A stretch of 64,000 nt of DNA from Nitrobacteraceae bacterium AZCC 2146 (GCA_036924855.1 JBAGRP010000001.1:7118001-7182000); one strand, 5' to 3'. Counted from the stretch's first letter, positions 45,475 through 54,348 are shown. A program made the numbers and translations. The notes: generated from the sequence alone by a model not told the origin.

Positions 45475-46438
45475 TCCCCTGCGGATCAGTCTCGGCGGCG
45501 GCGGAACCGATCTGCCGTCCTATTATCGCGAGCATGGCGGTTTTCTGATCGCCGGTGCGATCAACCAATACGTCTACATCAACGTGATGCGGCCCTTCAC
45601 CGAGGGCATCTATCTCAAATATTCGCACCTCGAGCATGTGAATGCTGTCGATGAAGTGCAGCATCCGATCATCCGCGAAGCCATCAAGATGCTCGGCTTC
45701 AAAACACCGCAGGTTGAAATCACCACGCTCGCGGATATTCCCTCGGGCACCGGACTGGGATCGTCGGGCAGCTTCACCACGGCGCTGCTGAAGGCCCTCT
45801 ACGTGCACCGGATGCGCCAGATCGAGCCGAAGGAACTGGCCGAACTCGCCTGCGAGATCGAGATCGACCGCCTCGGCGAGCCGATCGGAAAGCAGGATCA
45901 GTACATCGCCGCGTGCGGCGGACTGACGTGCTTCACGTTCAATCCCGACAACAGCGTCGATGTCGTGCCGTTGCAGATCTCAATGGATACCAAATTCGAC
46001 CTCGAGGATAATCTGCTGCTGTTCTTCACCGGGTTTTCGCGCAGTGCCGGATCGATCCTCAAGGACCAGAATTCCAAGACCAAAAGCAGCGACAAGGACA
46101 TGATCGCCAACCTGCACTTCGTCAAGGAGCTCGGCCTGAAGAGCAAGACAATGCTGGAGTCCGGCAATACCGAGGATTTCGGCGCCCTGATGCATGAGCA
46201 TTGGGAGCACAAGAAGCGCCGATCGGGCGGCATGAGCAATGGGCAGATCGACCAATGGTACGACCTCGGCATGAAGAACGGTGCTGCCGGCGGCAAGCTG
46301 GTCGGAGCCGGCGGCGGCGGCTTCCTGCTGTTCTACGCCAACGACCGTAACAAGCTGCGCCACGCCATGGCGGGCGCCGGTCTTGAAGAGGTGCGCTTCG
46401 CTTTCGACTTCGAGGGAACGAAGGTACTGTTCTCGTGA
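45458..46438 (+). CDS. hddA: D-glycero-alpha-D-manno-heptose 7-phosphate kinase-like GHMP kinase
   Basis: 326 residues. GHMP motifs: ISLGGGGTDLPSYY at the N-terminus, IPSGTGLGSSGSFTTALLKA (ATP site), KQDQYIAACGGLTCF and GAAGGKLVGAGGGGFLLFY. This pattern, especially LGGGGTDLP...Y and KQDQYIAA, marks the HddA subfamily, which phosphorylates D-glycero-D-manno-heptose 7-phosphate at O-1. The next three genes code for the other steps of the same route. It overlaps the Gfo/Idh/MocA gene and the nucleotidyltransferase by a few bases. Confidence 0.9.
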   Translation: MITTRSPLRISLGGGGTDLPSYYREHGGFLIAGAINQYVYINVMRPFTEGIYLKYSHLEHVNAVDEVQHPIIREAIKMLGFKTPQVEITTLADIPSGTGLGSSGSFTTALLKALYVHRMRQIEPKELAELACEIEIDRLGEPIGKQDQYIAACGGLTCFTFNPDNSVDVVPLQISMDTKFDLEDNLLLFFTGFSRSAGSILKDQNSKTKSSDKDMIANLHFVKELGLKSKTMLESGNTEDFGALMHEHWEHKKRRSGGMSNGQIDQWYDLGMKNGAAGGKLVGAGGGGFLLFYANDRNKLRHAMAGAGLEEVRFAFDFEGTKVLFS

Positions 46439-47139
46439 GGCTGCCGGTTGCCATCCTCGCCGGAGGCCTGGCGACGCGGCTCAAGCCGATCACGGAGACG
46501 ATCCCCAAGGCGGTGGTCGATGTGGCCGGCAGGCCCTTCATCCTGCGACAGCTCGCATATCTGCGGGACCAGGGCGTCAGCCGCGTGGTGCTCTGCGTCG
46601 GCTTTCTGGGCGAGCAGATCAGGGATGTGGTTGGAGACGGTGCCAGCAGCGGATTGTCGGTATCCTATTCGCAGGACTGGCCAAACCTGCTCGGAACCGG
46701 CGGTGCCCTGAAGAAGGCATTGCCGCTGCTGGACTCGCAGTTTTTGGTCCTGTATGGAGACTCCTATCTGCCCATCGACTTTAACGCCGTTGAGGAGAGT
46801 TTTCTGAACAGCGGCAAGCCGGCGCTGATGACAGTGCAGCGCAATGCCGACCAATGGGACAAGAGCAACGTCCTATTCTCGGATGAGGCTATTGTGGAGT
46901 ACAACAAACGCGCACCTACAGCCGAGATGAGACATATCGATTACGGCCTCGGTGCCATCTCGGCTCAGGTTCTGGCAGGCGAAGAGACGACGGAGGCGTT
47001 CGATTTGGCTGACATCTATCACAAGCTGTCGCTGTCCGGACAACTCGCAGGTTATGAAGTACAGGAACGATTTTACGAGATTGGCTCACATAAGGGGCTC
47101 GCCGAAGCGGCGGACTATTTCAAAGGCAGGGGAGAGTAA
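46435..47139 (+). CDS. hddC: Nucleotidyltransferase, probable heptose 1-phosphate guanylyltransferase
   Basis: 234 residues from a GTG that overlaps the hddA stop. GGLATRLKPITETIPKAVVD is the nucleotide-binding signature of sugar nucleotidyltransferases; LGTGGALKKALPLL and VLYGDSYLPIDF complete the core. By position after hddA it is expected to make GDP-D-glycero-alpha-D-manno-heptose. The short length (no hexapeptide tail) agrees with HddC. The nucleotide (GTP, CTP or ATP) cannot be read from sequence alone. Stop TAA and next ATG share one base (TAATG). Confidence 0.85.
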   Translation: MRLPVAILAGGLATRLKPITETIPKAVVDVAGRPFILRQLAYLRDQGVSRVVLCVGFLGEQIRDVVGDGASSGLSVSYSQDWPNLLGTGGALKKALPLLDSQFLVLYGDSYLPIDFNAVEESFLNSGKPALMTVQRNADQWDKSNVLFSDEAIVEYNKRAPTAEMRHIDYGLGAISAQVLAGEETTEAFDLADIYHKLSLSGQLAGYEVQERFYEIGSHKGLAEAADYFKGRGE

Positions 47140-47756
47140 TGGGTTACGCTGAACAGCACATGCGTGAATCGGCCGAGATCATCGAGAAGATGGATCTGGC
47201 ACCAATCGAAAAGATGGCGGATCTGCTCGCGACCGTGAAGGCCGATGGTGGACGTATCTTCTTCCTCGGCGTCGGCGGCAGCGCCGGCAACTGCTCCCAC
47301 GCCGTCAACGACTTCCGCAAGATCGTCGGCATCGAATGCTACGCGCCGACCGACAATGTCTCCGAATTGACCGCCCGCACCAATGACGAAGGCTGGGCCA
47401 CGATTTTCGTGGAATGGCTGAAGATCAGCAAGCTGCTTGCCAAGGACGCCATCTTTATTTTCTCGGTCGGCGGCGGCAACCTTGAAAAGAACATCAGCCC
47501 GAACCTGGTGATGGCTCTGCAGCATGCCAAGACCGTCGGCGCCAAGATCATGGGCGTCGTTGGCCGCGATGGCGGTTACACCGCTCAGGTGGCCGATGCT
47601 TGCGTGATCGTGCCGACCGTGAACGCCGAAAATGTCACCCCGCATTCCGAGGCGTTTCAGGCCGTGGTGTGGCATCTGCTGGTGTCGCATCCGAAGCTGA
47701 AAGCCAACCAGACCAAGTGGGAATCCGCGGTCGGGACCGCGAGCCCGGCGAGATGA
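47139..47756 (+). CDS. gmhA: Sedoheptulose 7-phosphate isomerase (SIS domain)
   Basis: 205 residues. Characteristic SIS-fold sequence: IFFLGVGGSAGNCSHAVNDF, FIFSVGGGNLEKNISPNLV and TPHSEAFQAVVWHLLV with the conserved Glu and His. GmhA converts sedoheptulose 7-phosphate to D-glycero-D-manno-heptose 7-phosphate, the first committed step. It starts at the shared A of TAATG with hddC and overlaps gmhB by 4 bases. Bacteria often have a second, ordinary gmhA for core LPS; this copy lies in the modified-heptose block. Confidence 0.93.
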   Translation: MGYAEQHMRESAEIIEKMDLAPIEKMADLLATVKADGGRIFFLGVGGSAGNCSHAVNDFRKIVGIECYAPTDNVSELTARTNDEGWATIFVEWLKISKLLAKDAIFIFSVGGGNLEKNISPNLVMALQHAKTVGAKIMGVVGRDGGYTAQVADACVIVPTVNAENVTPHSEAFQAVVWHLLVSHPKLKANQTKWESAVGTASPAR

Positions 47757-48286
47757 AGTCGAGGGCGATCTTCCTCGATCGCGACGGTGTGCTGAATCAC
47801 CCGGTGATCCGCGAGGGGAAATCCTACCCTCCGGCACGGGTCGAGGACCTTGAGATCTACGAAGGACTTCGCGATCCGCTGCAGCGGCTGAAGGATCGCG
47901 GTTTCGTTCTGATCGTGGTGACCAATCAGCCGGATGTTGGGCGAGGGACGACGCCGAGGGCGACGGTAGAAGGCATCAACGACGCGATCGCGCGGGAAAT
48001 TCCCGCGATCGACAAGTTCATGGTCTGCTTCCACGACAATGGCGACGGCTGCGATTGCCGGAAGCCGCGCCCGGGGATGCTGCTGGCCGGCGCCGCGGAA
48101 TTCGACGTCGACCTGGCGCGCAGCTACATGATCGGTGATCGTCGCGGTGATGTTGAGGCCGGCATTGCTGCTGGAACTCGGACGATCTTCGTCGATCGCG
48201 CCTACAAGGAAACGCCGCCGACCAACTACCACTACAAGGTTTCATCGACACACGAAGCGCTGACAATCATAGAGAACGAGAGCTAA
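47753..48286 (+). CDS. gmhB: D-glycero-D-manno-heptose 1,7-bisphosphate 7-phosphatase (HAD)
   Basis: 177 residues. HAD motifs: AIFLDRDGVLNHPVIREGKS (catalytic Asp pair), VVTNQPDVGRG (motif II Thr), CRKPRPGML (Lys) and YMIGDRRGDVEAGIAAGT (acidic motif). A zinc loop Cys-x-His...Cys-x-Cys (CFHDNGDGCDC) matches GmhB. It removes the 7-phosphate of the heptose bisphosphate made by HddA, leaving the 1-phosphate for HddC. Translationally coupled to gmhA (ATGA). Confidence 0.92.
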   Translation: MKSRAIFLDRDGVLNHPVIREGKSYPPARVEDLEIYEGLRDPLQRLKDRGFVLIVVTNQPDVGRGTTPRATVEGINDAIAREIPAIDKFMVCFHDNGDGCDCRKPRPGMLLAGAAEFDVDLARSYMIGDRRGDVEAGIAAGTRTIFVDRAYKETPPTNYHYKVSSTHEALTIIENES

Positions 48287-48287
48287 T

Positions 48288-49004
48288 ATGAAAAAAGTTG
48301 AGGACTTGAAGGTCAAGATTTTCGCCGATGGCGCGGACAAGGCCGGCATGCTGGAGATGTACGCAAAGCCGTTCGTCAAGGGTCTGACCACCAACCCGAC
48401 CCTGATGCGCAAGGTCGGAATCACCGACTACAAGGCGTTTTCGCTCGATATCCTGAAGGCGATTCCGGACCGGCCGATCTCGCTCGAAGTGTTTTCCGAC
48501 GATTTCGCCGACATGGAACGCCAGGCAATGGAAATCGCCAGCTGGGGCGAGAACGTCTACGTCAAGATTCCGGTGATGAATACCAAGCGTGAAACCAGTT
48601 ACAAGCTGATCGAAAAGCTTGCCGCCAAGAAGGTGAAGCTGAACGTCACCGCATTGATGACACTTACTCAGGTACGCGATGTCGTCGCCGCACTGGATCC
48701 GAACGTGCCGAGCTACGTCTCGGTATTTGCGGGCCGTGTTGCCGATACCGGCCGCGATCCGCTGGCGATGATGGCGGCGGCGGTCGAACTGCTGAAGGTC
48801 GCTCCGGCGTCCGAACTGATTTGGGCGAGCCCGCGCGAATTGCTGAATATCTTCCACGCCGATTCGATCGGTTGCCAGGTTATTACTGTGACCAACGACA
48901 TTCTCAAGAAGCTGTCGCTGGTCGGCAAGAGCCTGGACGACTACTCGCTCGAGACCGTCAAGATGTTCGCAGACGACGCTGTCGCGGCCGGGTTCAAGCT
49001 CTAA
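48288..49004 (+). CDS. tal: Transaldolase (small, FSA/TalC-like)
   Basis: 238 residues. GLTTNPTLMRKVGI opens the barrel, NVYVKIPVMNTKRETSYKLI carries the Schiff-base lysine (Lys93), and LNVTALMTLTQ and SVFAGRVADTGRDPL are conserved. Transaldolases of this class interconvert sugar phosphates; one product is sedoheptulose 7-phosphate, the substrate of GmhA encoded two genes upstream. Its presence right after gmhB suggests a dedicated precursor supply. A strong bidirectional hairpin terminator follows at 49017. Confidence 0.88.
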   Translation: MKKVEDLKVKIFADGADKAGMLEMYAKPFVKGLTTNPTLMRKVGITDYKAFSLDILKAIPDRPISLEVFSDDFADMERQAMEIASWGENVYVKIPVMNTKRETSYKLIEKLAAKKVKLNVTALMTLTQVRDVVAALDPNVPSYVSVFAGRVADTGRDPLAMMAAAVELLKVAPASELIWASPRELLNIFHADSIGCQVITVTNDILKKLSLVGKSLDDYSLETVKMFADDAVAAGFKL

Positions 49005-49016
49005 GCAATCGAAAAA

Positions 49017-49053
49017 TGAAGCCCCGGTTCTGCATCGCAGAGCCGGGGCTTCA
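49017..49053. terminator. Strong stem-loop terminator between convergent operons
   Basis: A 17-bp stem (TGAAGCCCCGG.. pairing with ..CCGGGGCTTCA, one G-T pair) with a 3-base loop, 13 bases after the transaldolase stop and just before the GT2 stop on the other strand. A-rich on the left side and T-containing on the right, so it can end transcription from both directions. Confidence 0.85.
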
Positions 49054-49058
49054 TCATT

Positions 49059-49811
49059 TCAGCCCTGCAGCTTGTTGGCGAGTGCTTTCATCCACACGGC
49101 ATAGGGCTGCGCCAGCCACCATTTCAGCGGTACGCGTCCGTGATACTTGCGGACGATATCCATCGCCTCTCGATAGTGCAGCACGCGCTGGGTGTTGGTC
49201 TTGGTGTCGATGTGGTCGCGATTCAGCGCGACGAATTCATCGACGAATACCAGCGGCGCGAATTGCTTGTACAGCCGCCACCACAGATCGTAGTCGATCG
49301 CCATCCGCAGACTGCGATCGAGGCCGCCTACGGCCTCCCAGGCGCTGCGCCGGACCAGCGTTCCAGGCTGCGAGACGATGCAGCGCAACGCGAGTCGCGG
49401 TTCGCTGAAGGGCTCGACCCAGATCGGCTTTTTCGTACCGTTGCTCTCGATGTAATTCCAGACCCTGCCATAGGCGACCGGCGCCTTCGGGTTGCGCTCA
49501 AGTGTTTCGATCAGGCGTTTCAGCCCGCTGCCGAGCAACAGATCATCGCTGTTCAGCCAGCAGACATAGGGCGCGCTGCCCTTGGCGATGCTTTCATTGA
49601 TCGCGGCTGCCTGGCCGTCGTCGGCATGGCTGCGCCAGCCGGCAAGACGATCCTCGTATCGGCGAATAACCTCAACTGAATTGTCTGTCGACCCGCCGTC
49701 GGCCACAAAGACCTCAACCGCGACGTCCTGCTCGAAAATCGACGCCAAAGCGGCGTCGAGGTAGCGTCCCTGATTGTAGGAAGGTACTGCGATCGTGACG
49801 ACAGCCGCCAT
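49059..49811 (-). CDS. Family 2 glycosyltransferase
   Basis: 250 residues. VVTIAVPSYNQGRYLDAALAS, VFVADGGSTDNSVEVIRRY, VCWLNSDDLLLGSGLKRLIE, and AIDYDLWWRLYKQFAPLVFV. Very close in plan to the GT2 at 30.1 kb, but shorter at the C-terminus. It follows the fucose synthase gene after 2 bases on the same strand and probably transfers a sugar made from GDP-4-keto-6-deoxymannose. Donor and linkage unknown. Confidence 0.87.
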   Translation of the reverse strand: MAAVVTIAVPSYNQGRYLDAALASIFEQDVAVEVFVADGGSTDNSVEVIRRYEDRLAGWRSHADDGQAAAINESIAKGSAPYVCWLNSDDLLLGSGLKRLIETLERNPKAPVAYGRVWNYIESNGTKKPIWVEPFSEPRLALRCIVSQPGTLVRRSAWEAVGGLDRSLRMAIDYDLWWRLYKQFAPLVFVDEFVALNRDHIDTKTNTQRVLHYREAMDIVRKYHGRVPLKWWLAQPYAVWMKALANKLQG

Positions 49812-49813
49812 CG

Positions 49814-50773
49814 TCAGCGTCTGATGCTCGCCAGAAAGTCAGTGTAGGCCAGCGCAAGTCCGTCGCGTAGTCCAATCTTTGCCCGCCAGCCAAGGCTGTG
49901 CAGTCGCCCGACATCCATGAGCTTGCGGGGGGTACCGTCCGGCTTCGTGGTGTCGAAAGCAATGCGCCCCTTGTAACCGACGATGTCGCCGATCGCCGTG
50001 GCGAGGTCTCGAATAGGAAGGTCTTCTCCGGTGCCGATGTTGATGTGTGACAGCGTGGGCTGGGTGTTGCGGGCGTAGGTCTCGGAATCGAGATCCATTA
50101 CATGCAGGCAGGCTTCCGCCATGTCATCGACATAGAGAAACTCGCGCATCGGGGCGCCCGTTCCCCAGATCAGCACCTCTGGCGCGTTGGTTTCCTTGGC
50201 CTCGTGAAACCGGCGGAGCAGGCCGGGGATCACGTGACTGTTCTCGGCGTGGTAATTATCACCCTGGCCGTAAAGGTTGGTCGGCATCACGCTGCGGTAA
50301 TCCGTGCCATATTGGCGGTTGTAGGACTCACAGAGCTTGATGCCGGCGATCTTGGCGACGGCGTAGGGTTCGTTGGTCGGCTCGAGCGTGCCGGTCAGCA
50401 GCGCAGTCTCTGCCATCGGCTGCGGCGCCATTCTTGGATAGATGCAGCTCGAGCCGAGAAACAGCAGACGCGTCACGCCGGCATGCCAAGCCTCGTGAAT
50501 CATGTTGGCTTCGACCATCAGATTCTCATAGATGAACTCGGCCGGATAGCTGTTGTTGGCCATAATGCCACCGACCTTCGCCGCGGCCATGTAGACCTGG
50601 TCGATGCGTTCGGCCGCGAAAAATGCTCGGACGTCGGACTGCTGAACGAGGTCGAGTTCGCTTCGGTCACGCGTCACGATGTTCGTGTAGCCGTGCTCAC
50701 GCAACTTGCGGACAATAGCAGATCCAACCATTCCGCGGTGGCCGGCAACGAAAATTCTGTCGTTATTGGACAT
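49814..50773 (-). CDS. fcl: GDP-L-fucose synthase (GDP-4-keto-6-deoxymannose epimerase/reductase)
   Basis: 319 residues. NADP site [34 protein letters not shown] with the active-site Ser/Cys, [19 protein letters not shown] with Tyr-x3-Lys, and [20 protein letters not shown]. It converts the product of Gmd to GDP-L-fucose (or, if the substrate is a heptose, the matching 6-deoxy sugar). Its ATG shares a base with the stop of the GT4 gene (TGATG). The gmd partner is 20 kb away, and a divergent Gmd-like gene is just upstream. Confidence 0.93.
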   Translation of the reverse strand: MSNNDRIFVAGHRGMVGSAIVRKLREHGYTNIVTRDRSELDLVQQSDVRAFFAAERIDQVYMAAAKVGGIMANNSYPAEFIYENLMVEANMIHEAWHAGVTRLLFLGSSCIYPRMAPQPMAETALLTGTLEPTNEPYAVAKIAGIKLCESYNRQYGTDYRSVMPTNLYGQGDNYHAENSHVIPGLLRRFHEAKETNAPEVLIWGTGAPMREFLYVDDMAEACLHVMDLDSETYARNTQPTLSHINIGTGEDLPIRDLATAIGDIVGYKGRIAFDTTKPDGTPRKLMDVGRLHSLGWRAKIGLRDGLALAYTDFLASIRR

Positions 50774-51978
50774 CAGTATTGAATCTCAACTTGAGCGGCT
50801 TCGCTCTGAGGGGACGTGGTCTTTCGCATCTCGCTTCGCTTGGGCAAACGCATCGCTTCTTCATAAATGTCGAGCATCGCTGCGGCGCTGTGCCTCCAGT
50901 CAAATTGGCTGGCGCGCTGCAGCGCGGCGAGGCTGAGGTGCTGCCGCATGGCGTCATCTGACGCGAGGTCAAGCATGTTTTGCGCCCATGCGTCAGGCTC
51001 GTGGGGTGATAGCAGAATTGCAGCATCGCCGGCAACCTCCGGCATCGACGTGGTGTTCGAGCACAGCGTAGGGGCGCCGAATTGCATGCCTTCCAGCACG
51101 GGCAGCCCGAACCCTTCAAAGACCGAGGGGTAGAGGCTGGCATAGCAATTGCGGTACAGCCAGATCATTTCGTCGTCGGAGATGTAGCCGGTGAGGATCA
51201 CACGATCGGAAAGGCCGAGCTCGGCCACGTGGTCCTGAAAGTCGTCCATCAACCAGCCCTTGCCGCCGGCCAGCACCAGCGGCATCGGGCGACCGCCGGC
51301 GTCGAGATATCGCTTGTACGCCAGCACCAGCATCCGCTGATTTTTGCGCGGCTCGATAGTGCCGACGCTCAGCCAGAATGCGTTCGCGCCGAGGTCCTTC
51401 ACAGCTGCTGGTGCCGTACCCTGCTGATCAGCATTGGTGAAACGCGAGCAGGGATGGACGACGCGCACCCGGTCGCCCGGAAAATGCGGGAACATCCCGA
51501 GAAAATGTGAGCGCGAATATTCTGAAATCGCCACCACCCAGTCGGCGGCGACGGCGGATCGGAATATACCATCGAAACAGCCGACCCGGTTGCCCTCGGT
51601 GGTCCATTCGGGATCGACCGCGAAGCCGATGTCGTAGAGCGTGTAGATCAGCCGGCTTGATGCGATCTGGACCGGCGTCCAGAAATTATTGGAATGCACG
51701 ATATCGGGTCGGTCAAGTGCCGCGTCGAGTTGATCCTGAGTCCAGAACTCGCGAGCGGCCTCGATCGTGCTGTGGCGCGGGCCATACTTTACGTGTTCGC
51801 CGCGATACGGACTGGTCGACGGCATCCTGGGGTCGAAGAAGAACCCCCCGAAACTGGGATACAGCGTGTAGCTGTGCTGCGGGGCATTGGCGATCATCGC
51901 CGTGATCATCGCGTGCGTGAAGTATCCGCAGCCTGCTTTGCCGACTCCAGTCTGGGAAATATCAAAACCGATGTGCAT
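50773..51978 (-). CDS. GT4-type glycosyltransferase
   Basis: 401 residues. [20 protein letters not shown] at the N-terminus, [40 protein letters not shown], and [20 protein letters not shown] (Glu-x7-Glu) with [16 protein letters not shown]. This matches the mannosyltransferase-like GT4 group (WbdA/WbpY type). The tail after residue 375 is short and polar. It is the first gene of a coupled set with fcl and a GT2. The Gmd-like gene at 52.1-53.1 kb is 70 bases upstream on the same strand. Confidence 0.87.
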   Translation of the reverse strand: MHIGFDISQTGVGKAGCGYFTHAMITAMIANAPQHSYTLYPSFGGFFFDPRMPSTSPYRGEHVKYGPRHSTIEAAREFWTQDQLDAALDRPDIVHSNNFWTPVQIASSRLIYTLYDIGFAVDPEWTTEGNRVGCFDGIFRSAVAADWVVAISEYSRSHFLGMFPHFPGDRVRVVHPCSRFTNADQQGTAPAAVKDLGANAFWLSVGTIEPRKNQRMLVLAYKRYLDAGGRPMPLVLAGGKGWLMDDFQDHVAELGLSDRVILTGYISDDEMIWLYRNCYASLYPSVFEGFGLPVLEGMQFGAPTLCSNTTSMPEVAGDAAILLSPHEPDAWAQNMLDLASDDAMRQHLSLAALQRASQFDWRHSAAAMLDIYEEAMRLPKRSEMRKTTSPQSEAAQVEIQY

Positions 51979-52051
51979 GAAATGGCTCTTACGATCTTTA
52001 GCTGGCCGCGGTCATAGGCTGCTTACCGCGCCGCCTTGCGCGCAATTGCGC

Positions 52052-53086
52052 TTAATCTGTCGCGTCCGTAGAGAGTAATGAAAGCTTTATAATCCGGATG
52101 CGCTCCAGCACCATCATTTCAACAAGCGTCGGGAAATTGACCTTTGGTTGCCAGCTGAGTTGCGTCTGAAGTTTAGATGGATCGGCCTGCGTGAAATGGC
52201 TGTCTACCTTGCGGAGTAGTTTCTGGTCGACGGAGACATATTTGTTCCAGTCGAGCCCGCCCACCTTGAACGCCACCTCGCAAAACTCCGCAATCGAGTG
52301 CGCGTGTCCGGTCCCGACGGCGTAGTCGGACGGCGTATCGTTCCGCACGATGAGGTGCATCGCTTCGACGAAATCCCCGGCAAAACCGAAATCCCGGCGT
52401 ACGCCGATATCGCCGAGATAAAGCTTGCCGTCGAACAGGATCGGCTTGCCGCGCTCATCGAGTTCGCGCGTTTCGGTGAGGCCGAGCGCCGCAGCTGCTG
52501 CGGCGTGAGCGATCTTCTGGGATACGAAATTGAGCGGACGGCGCGGGCTTTCGTGATTAAAAAGAATACCGCACGACAGATGCAAGCCATAGTGCTGGCG
52601 ATAGGCGCCCACAATCTGGTGCGCGTAGGCTTTCGAGATGCCGTAAGGCGACCCTGGATTGGCGCGTGTCTCCTCATCCTGCAGCTCCGCCCCTGTGTCG
52701 CCGTAGATCTCGGATGAGGAAGCCTGAAACAGCCGGCAGGTCGGCATGTCGTGGCGGATGAACTCGCAAATGCGCTGCGGCACCAGCGCATTCAACGATG
52801 CCGTCTCGATCGGGATGTCCCATGAGATGGCCGGGCGCGACACCGCCGCAAGATTGTAGATTTCGTCCGGGGCAGCCGCCACCAGCAGGGTTTTCAGAAA
52901 TACTTCATCGGTCAGTTTGCCGATATGCCAATGTACCCGGCCGCCATGCAGCGCAGGGTCCACGGTCCGCCTGGACTGGGCGAAAACGTCGTAGCCGCGC
53001 GCGAGCAGGAGGTCGATGAGGTACCACCCGTCCTGGCCAGCGCCGCCAGTGACCAATGCGCGTTTTCCCACGTGAACCTCAACCAT
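52052..53086 (-). CDS. Second, divergent GDP-mannose 4,6-dehydratase-like protein
   Basis: 344 residues. ALVTGGAGQDGWYLIDLLLA, QASSSEIYGDTGAEL and SPYGISKAYAHQIVGAYRQH carry the SDR cofactor site, catalytic Ser/Glu and Tyr-x3-Lys; [20 protein letters not shown] is the Gmd-family NADP loop. Compared with the clear Gmd at 28.9 kb it lacks the RRTS-SFNT block (it has QSRRTVDPALHGGR). It may act on GDP-heptose (as DmhA-type dehydratases in Yersinia and Campylobacter do) or do the reductase step (RMD). Positioned just upstream of GT4-fcl-GT2. Confidence 0.82.
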   Translation of the reverse strand: MVEVHVGKRALVTGGAGQDGWYLIDLLLARGYDVFAQSRRTVDPALHGGRVHWHIGKLTDEVFLKTLLVAAAPDEIYNLAAVSRPAISWDIPIETASLNALVPQRICEFIRHDMPTCRLFQASSSEIYGDTGAELQDEETRANPGSPYGISKAYAHQIVGAYRQHYGLHLSCGILFNHESPRRPLNFVSQKIAHAAAAAALGLTETRELDERGKPILFDGKLYLGDIGVRRDFGFAGDFVEAMHLIVRNDTPSDYAVGTGHAHSIAEFCEVAFKVGGLDWNKYVSVDQKLLRKVDSHFTQADPSKLQTQLSWQPKVNFPTLVEMMVLERIRIIKLSLLSTDATD

Positions 53087-53263
53087 GATGTGGGACTAGC
53101 CTTAGGTGACATCATCCTGGTTTTCAAGGCCATTCGCCGCGGCGGAGGGGAACAGACTGAAATTGTTGACGTTTTGGCGATAGGGTCAATGCCGCGAGAG
53201 CTCAGGATCTTGCCGCGAGATCATACAGCGGATTGCGGAACAAGCTCGTCGAATGGAGGGGTA

Positions 53264-53359
53264 CTCCCTCTGTGGTCGAGCAAAGGTTGGGATTCCATGT
53301 TTGGCGGTTTCATTGAGCGGCTCGATCTAGAGGGGCGGGCCGATCGTATTGCCGCCTAA
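53264..53359 (+). pseudogene. Short fragment of an AGE-family epimerase gene
   Basis: A 31-residue stretch LPLWSSKGWDSMFGGFIERL (then DLEGRADRIAA and a stop) aligns with residues near 30-60 of the intact AGE-family protein at 55109 (LPLWADRGWDASNGGFVERL...), 18 of 31 identical. Nothing homologous follows, so it is a remnant of an older copy or of a relative. Divergence shows it is not a recent copy of the neighbour. Confidence 0.65.
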
Positions 53360-53699
53360 CGGGGCTGCATCTAGGCTCGCCAGAGTTGCTGCTTCGCCAA
53401 GACCACGCAACCGGCCGTTTGGATTTTCCAAAGCGGGACGGGCGGTTGTCACGGGCGCGCGGGATCGGTAAAGGCACCCCGATTGTGTCAGGCGTGTCGC
53501 CGGAATCGAAAAGAAGCTTCAAGAACTCTGTACACTGCAGGAACGCTGAAACTCTCGTGGTGCAGATTCGCAGCAACGTCGCGATTGTTCGCCCCCGTGG
53601 GAACGGGCGCGGGTCTTTAAACGCGGTCGCGAATAGGACTATAAGCTCATTATTTCGCCGCAATCTAGGAAGATAATATTCCTAATAATGGAGGTGGCG

Positions 53700-53858
53700 A
53701 TGGAGCAGGAAATGGTGGAGTTGCTTGATCACGTTCCGATGCTGGTCAGAGCTTATGGTAAGTGGCCAAGTTTTATCTATCTCGTCTTCGTAACCCTGCT
53801 TCGGCCGCGATTGTTCTTCGTGATCAGCGCGGCATACTTCGCCGCTCACCATTACTGA
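53700..53858 (+). CDS. Small membrane protein, 52 residues
   Basis: ATG at 53700 with GGAGGTGGCG immediately before it. The product MEQEMVELLDHVPMLVRAYG continues with a hydrophobic stretch, KWPSFIYLVFVTLLRPRLFF then VISAAYFAAHHY, likely one membrane helix pair. Not recognised. The strong ribosome site and hydrophobic pattern argue for a real small protein, but there is no family support. Confidence 0.45.
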   Translation: MEQEMVELLDHVPMLVRAYGKWPSFIYLVFVTLLRPRLFFVISAAYFAAHHY

Positions 53859-53901
53859 TAAAGCGATAGCGTCGCTGCGCATTCGCAAGTCCGGTGCGCG
53901 A

Positions 53902-54009
53902 TCAGGAGAGGCTGATCAGTAACCCCGCGCCGGTGAGGACAACATCGGTGCAGACGGGTCCTGCAATTGCGCCGAGCGCGAGGAGGAAGATAATAGCCAG
54001 TGTTTTCAT
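53902..54009 (-). CDS. Possible 35-residue membrane peptide
   Basis: Begins MKTLAIIFLLALGAIAGPVC and ends TDVVLTGAGLLISLS: a charged start followed by two hydrophobic stretches, like a signal-anchored peptide. The ribosome site (GAGGT) is close to the ATG. Size and lack of relatives make this tentative. Confidence 0.3.
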   Translation of the reverse strand: MKTLAIIFLLALGAIAGPVCTDVVLTGAGLLISLS

Positions 54010-54132
54010 GACCTCGTTGTCGCCTCGAAGTAAGGTCGAAACGCCGAGGGATCGGCGCATTTTCAAGGTAAACCGAAGAAATCACGATGACCAGCGGTGC
54101 CCTCTTTACGAGTAGTCGCTAGGCAATGCGCC

Positions 54133-54348
54133 TTAGCGCGGTGTCTTTTCGGGGCTGCGCCACATGAGAAAGAGTCCCACTGCGGGGGCCGATGCAAGGA
54201 CGAGTAAGCACACCGCACCGGCCAAGATGAAATAGGCCGGGTAAAGCAAGAAGGCTTTGACGGAGTGAGACGACGAGCTCCAGCCGCAGAGCGCTCCCAG
54301 CACGGCATACAGGGCCAAGACCTTAACCGCAATCCAAAATCGAGCCAT
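54133..54348 (-). CDS. Small two-helix membrane protein, 71 residues
   Basis: MARFWIAVKVLALYAVLGAL, a polar loop WSSSSHSVKAF, then LLYPAYFILAGAVCLLVLAS and a basic tail WRSPEKTPR: two membrane helices with positive residues where expected for an inner-membrane protein. A GGGTCCGGA sequence precedes the ATG. Unrecognised and stands alone between short orphan genes. Confidence 0.5.
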   Translation of the reverse strand: MARFWIAVKVLALYAVLGALCGWSSSSHSVKAFLLYPAYFILAGAVCLLVLASAPAVGLFLMWRSPEKTPR

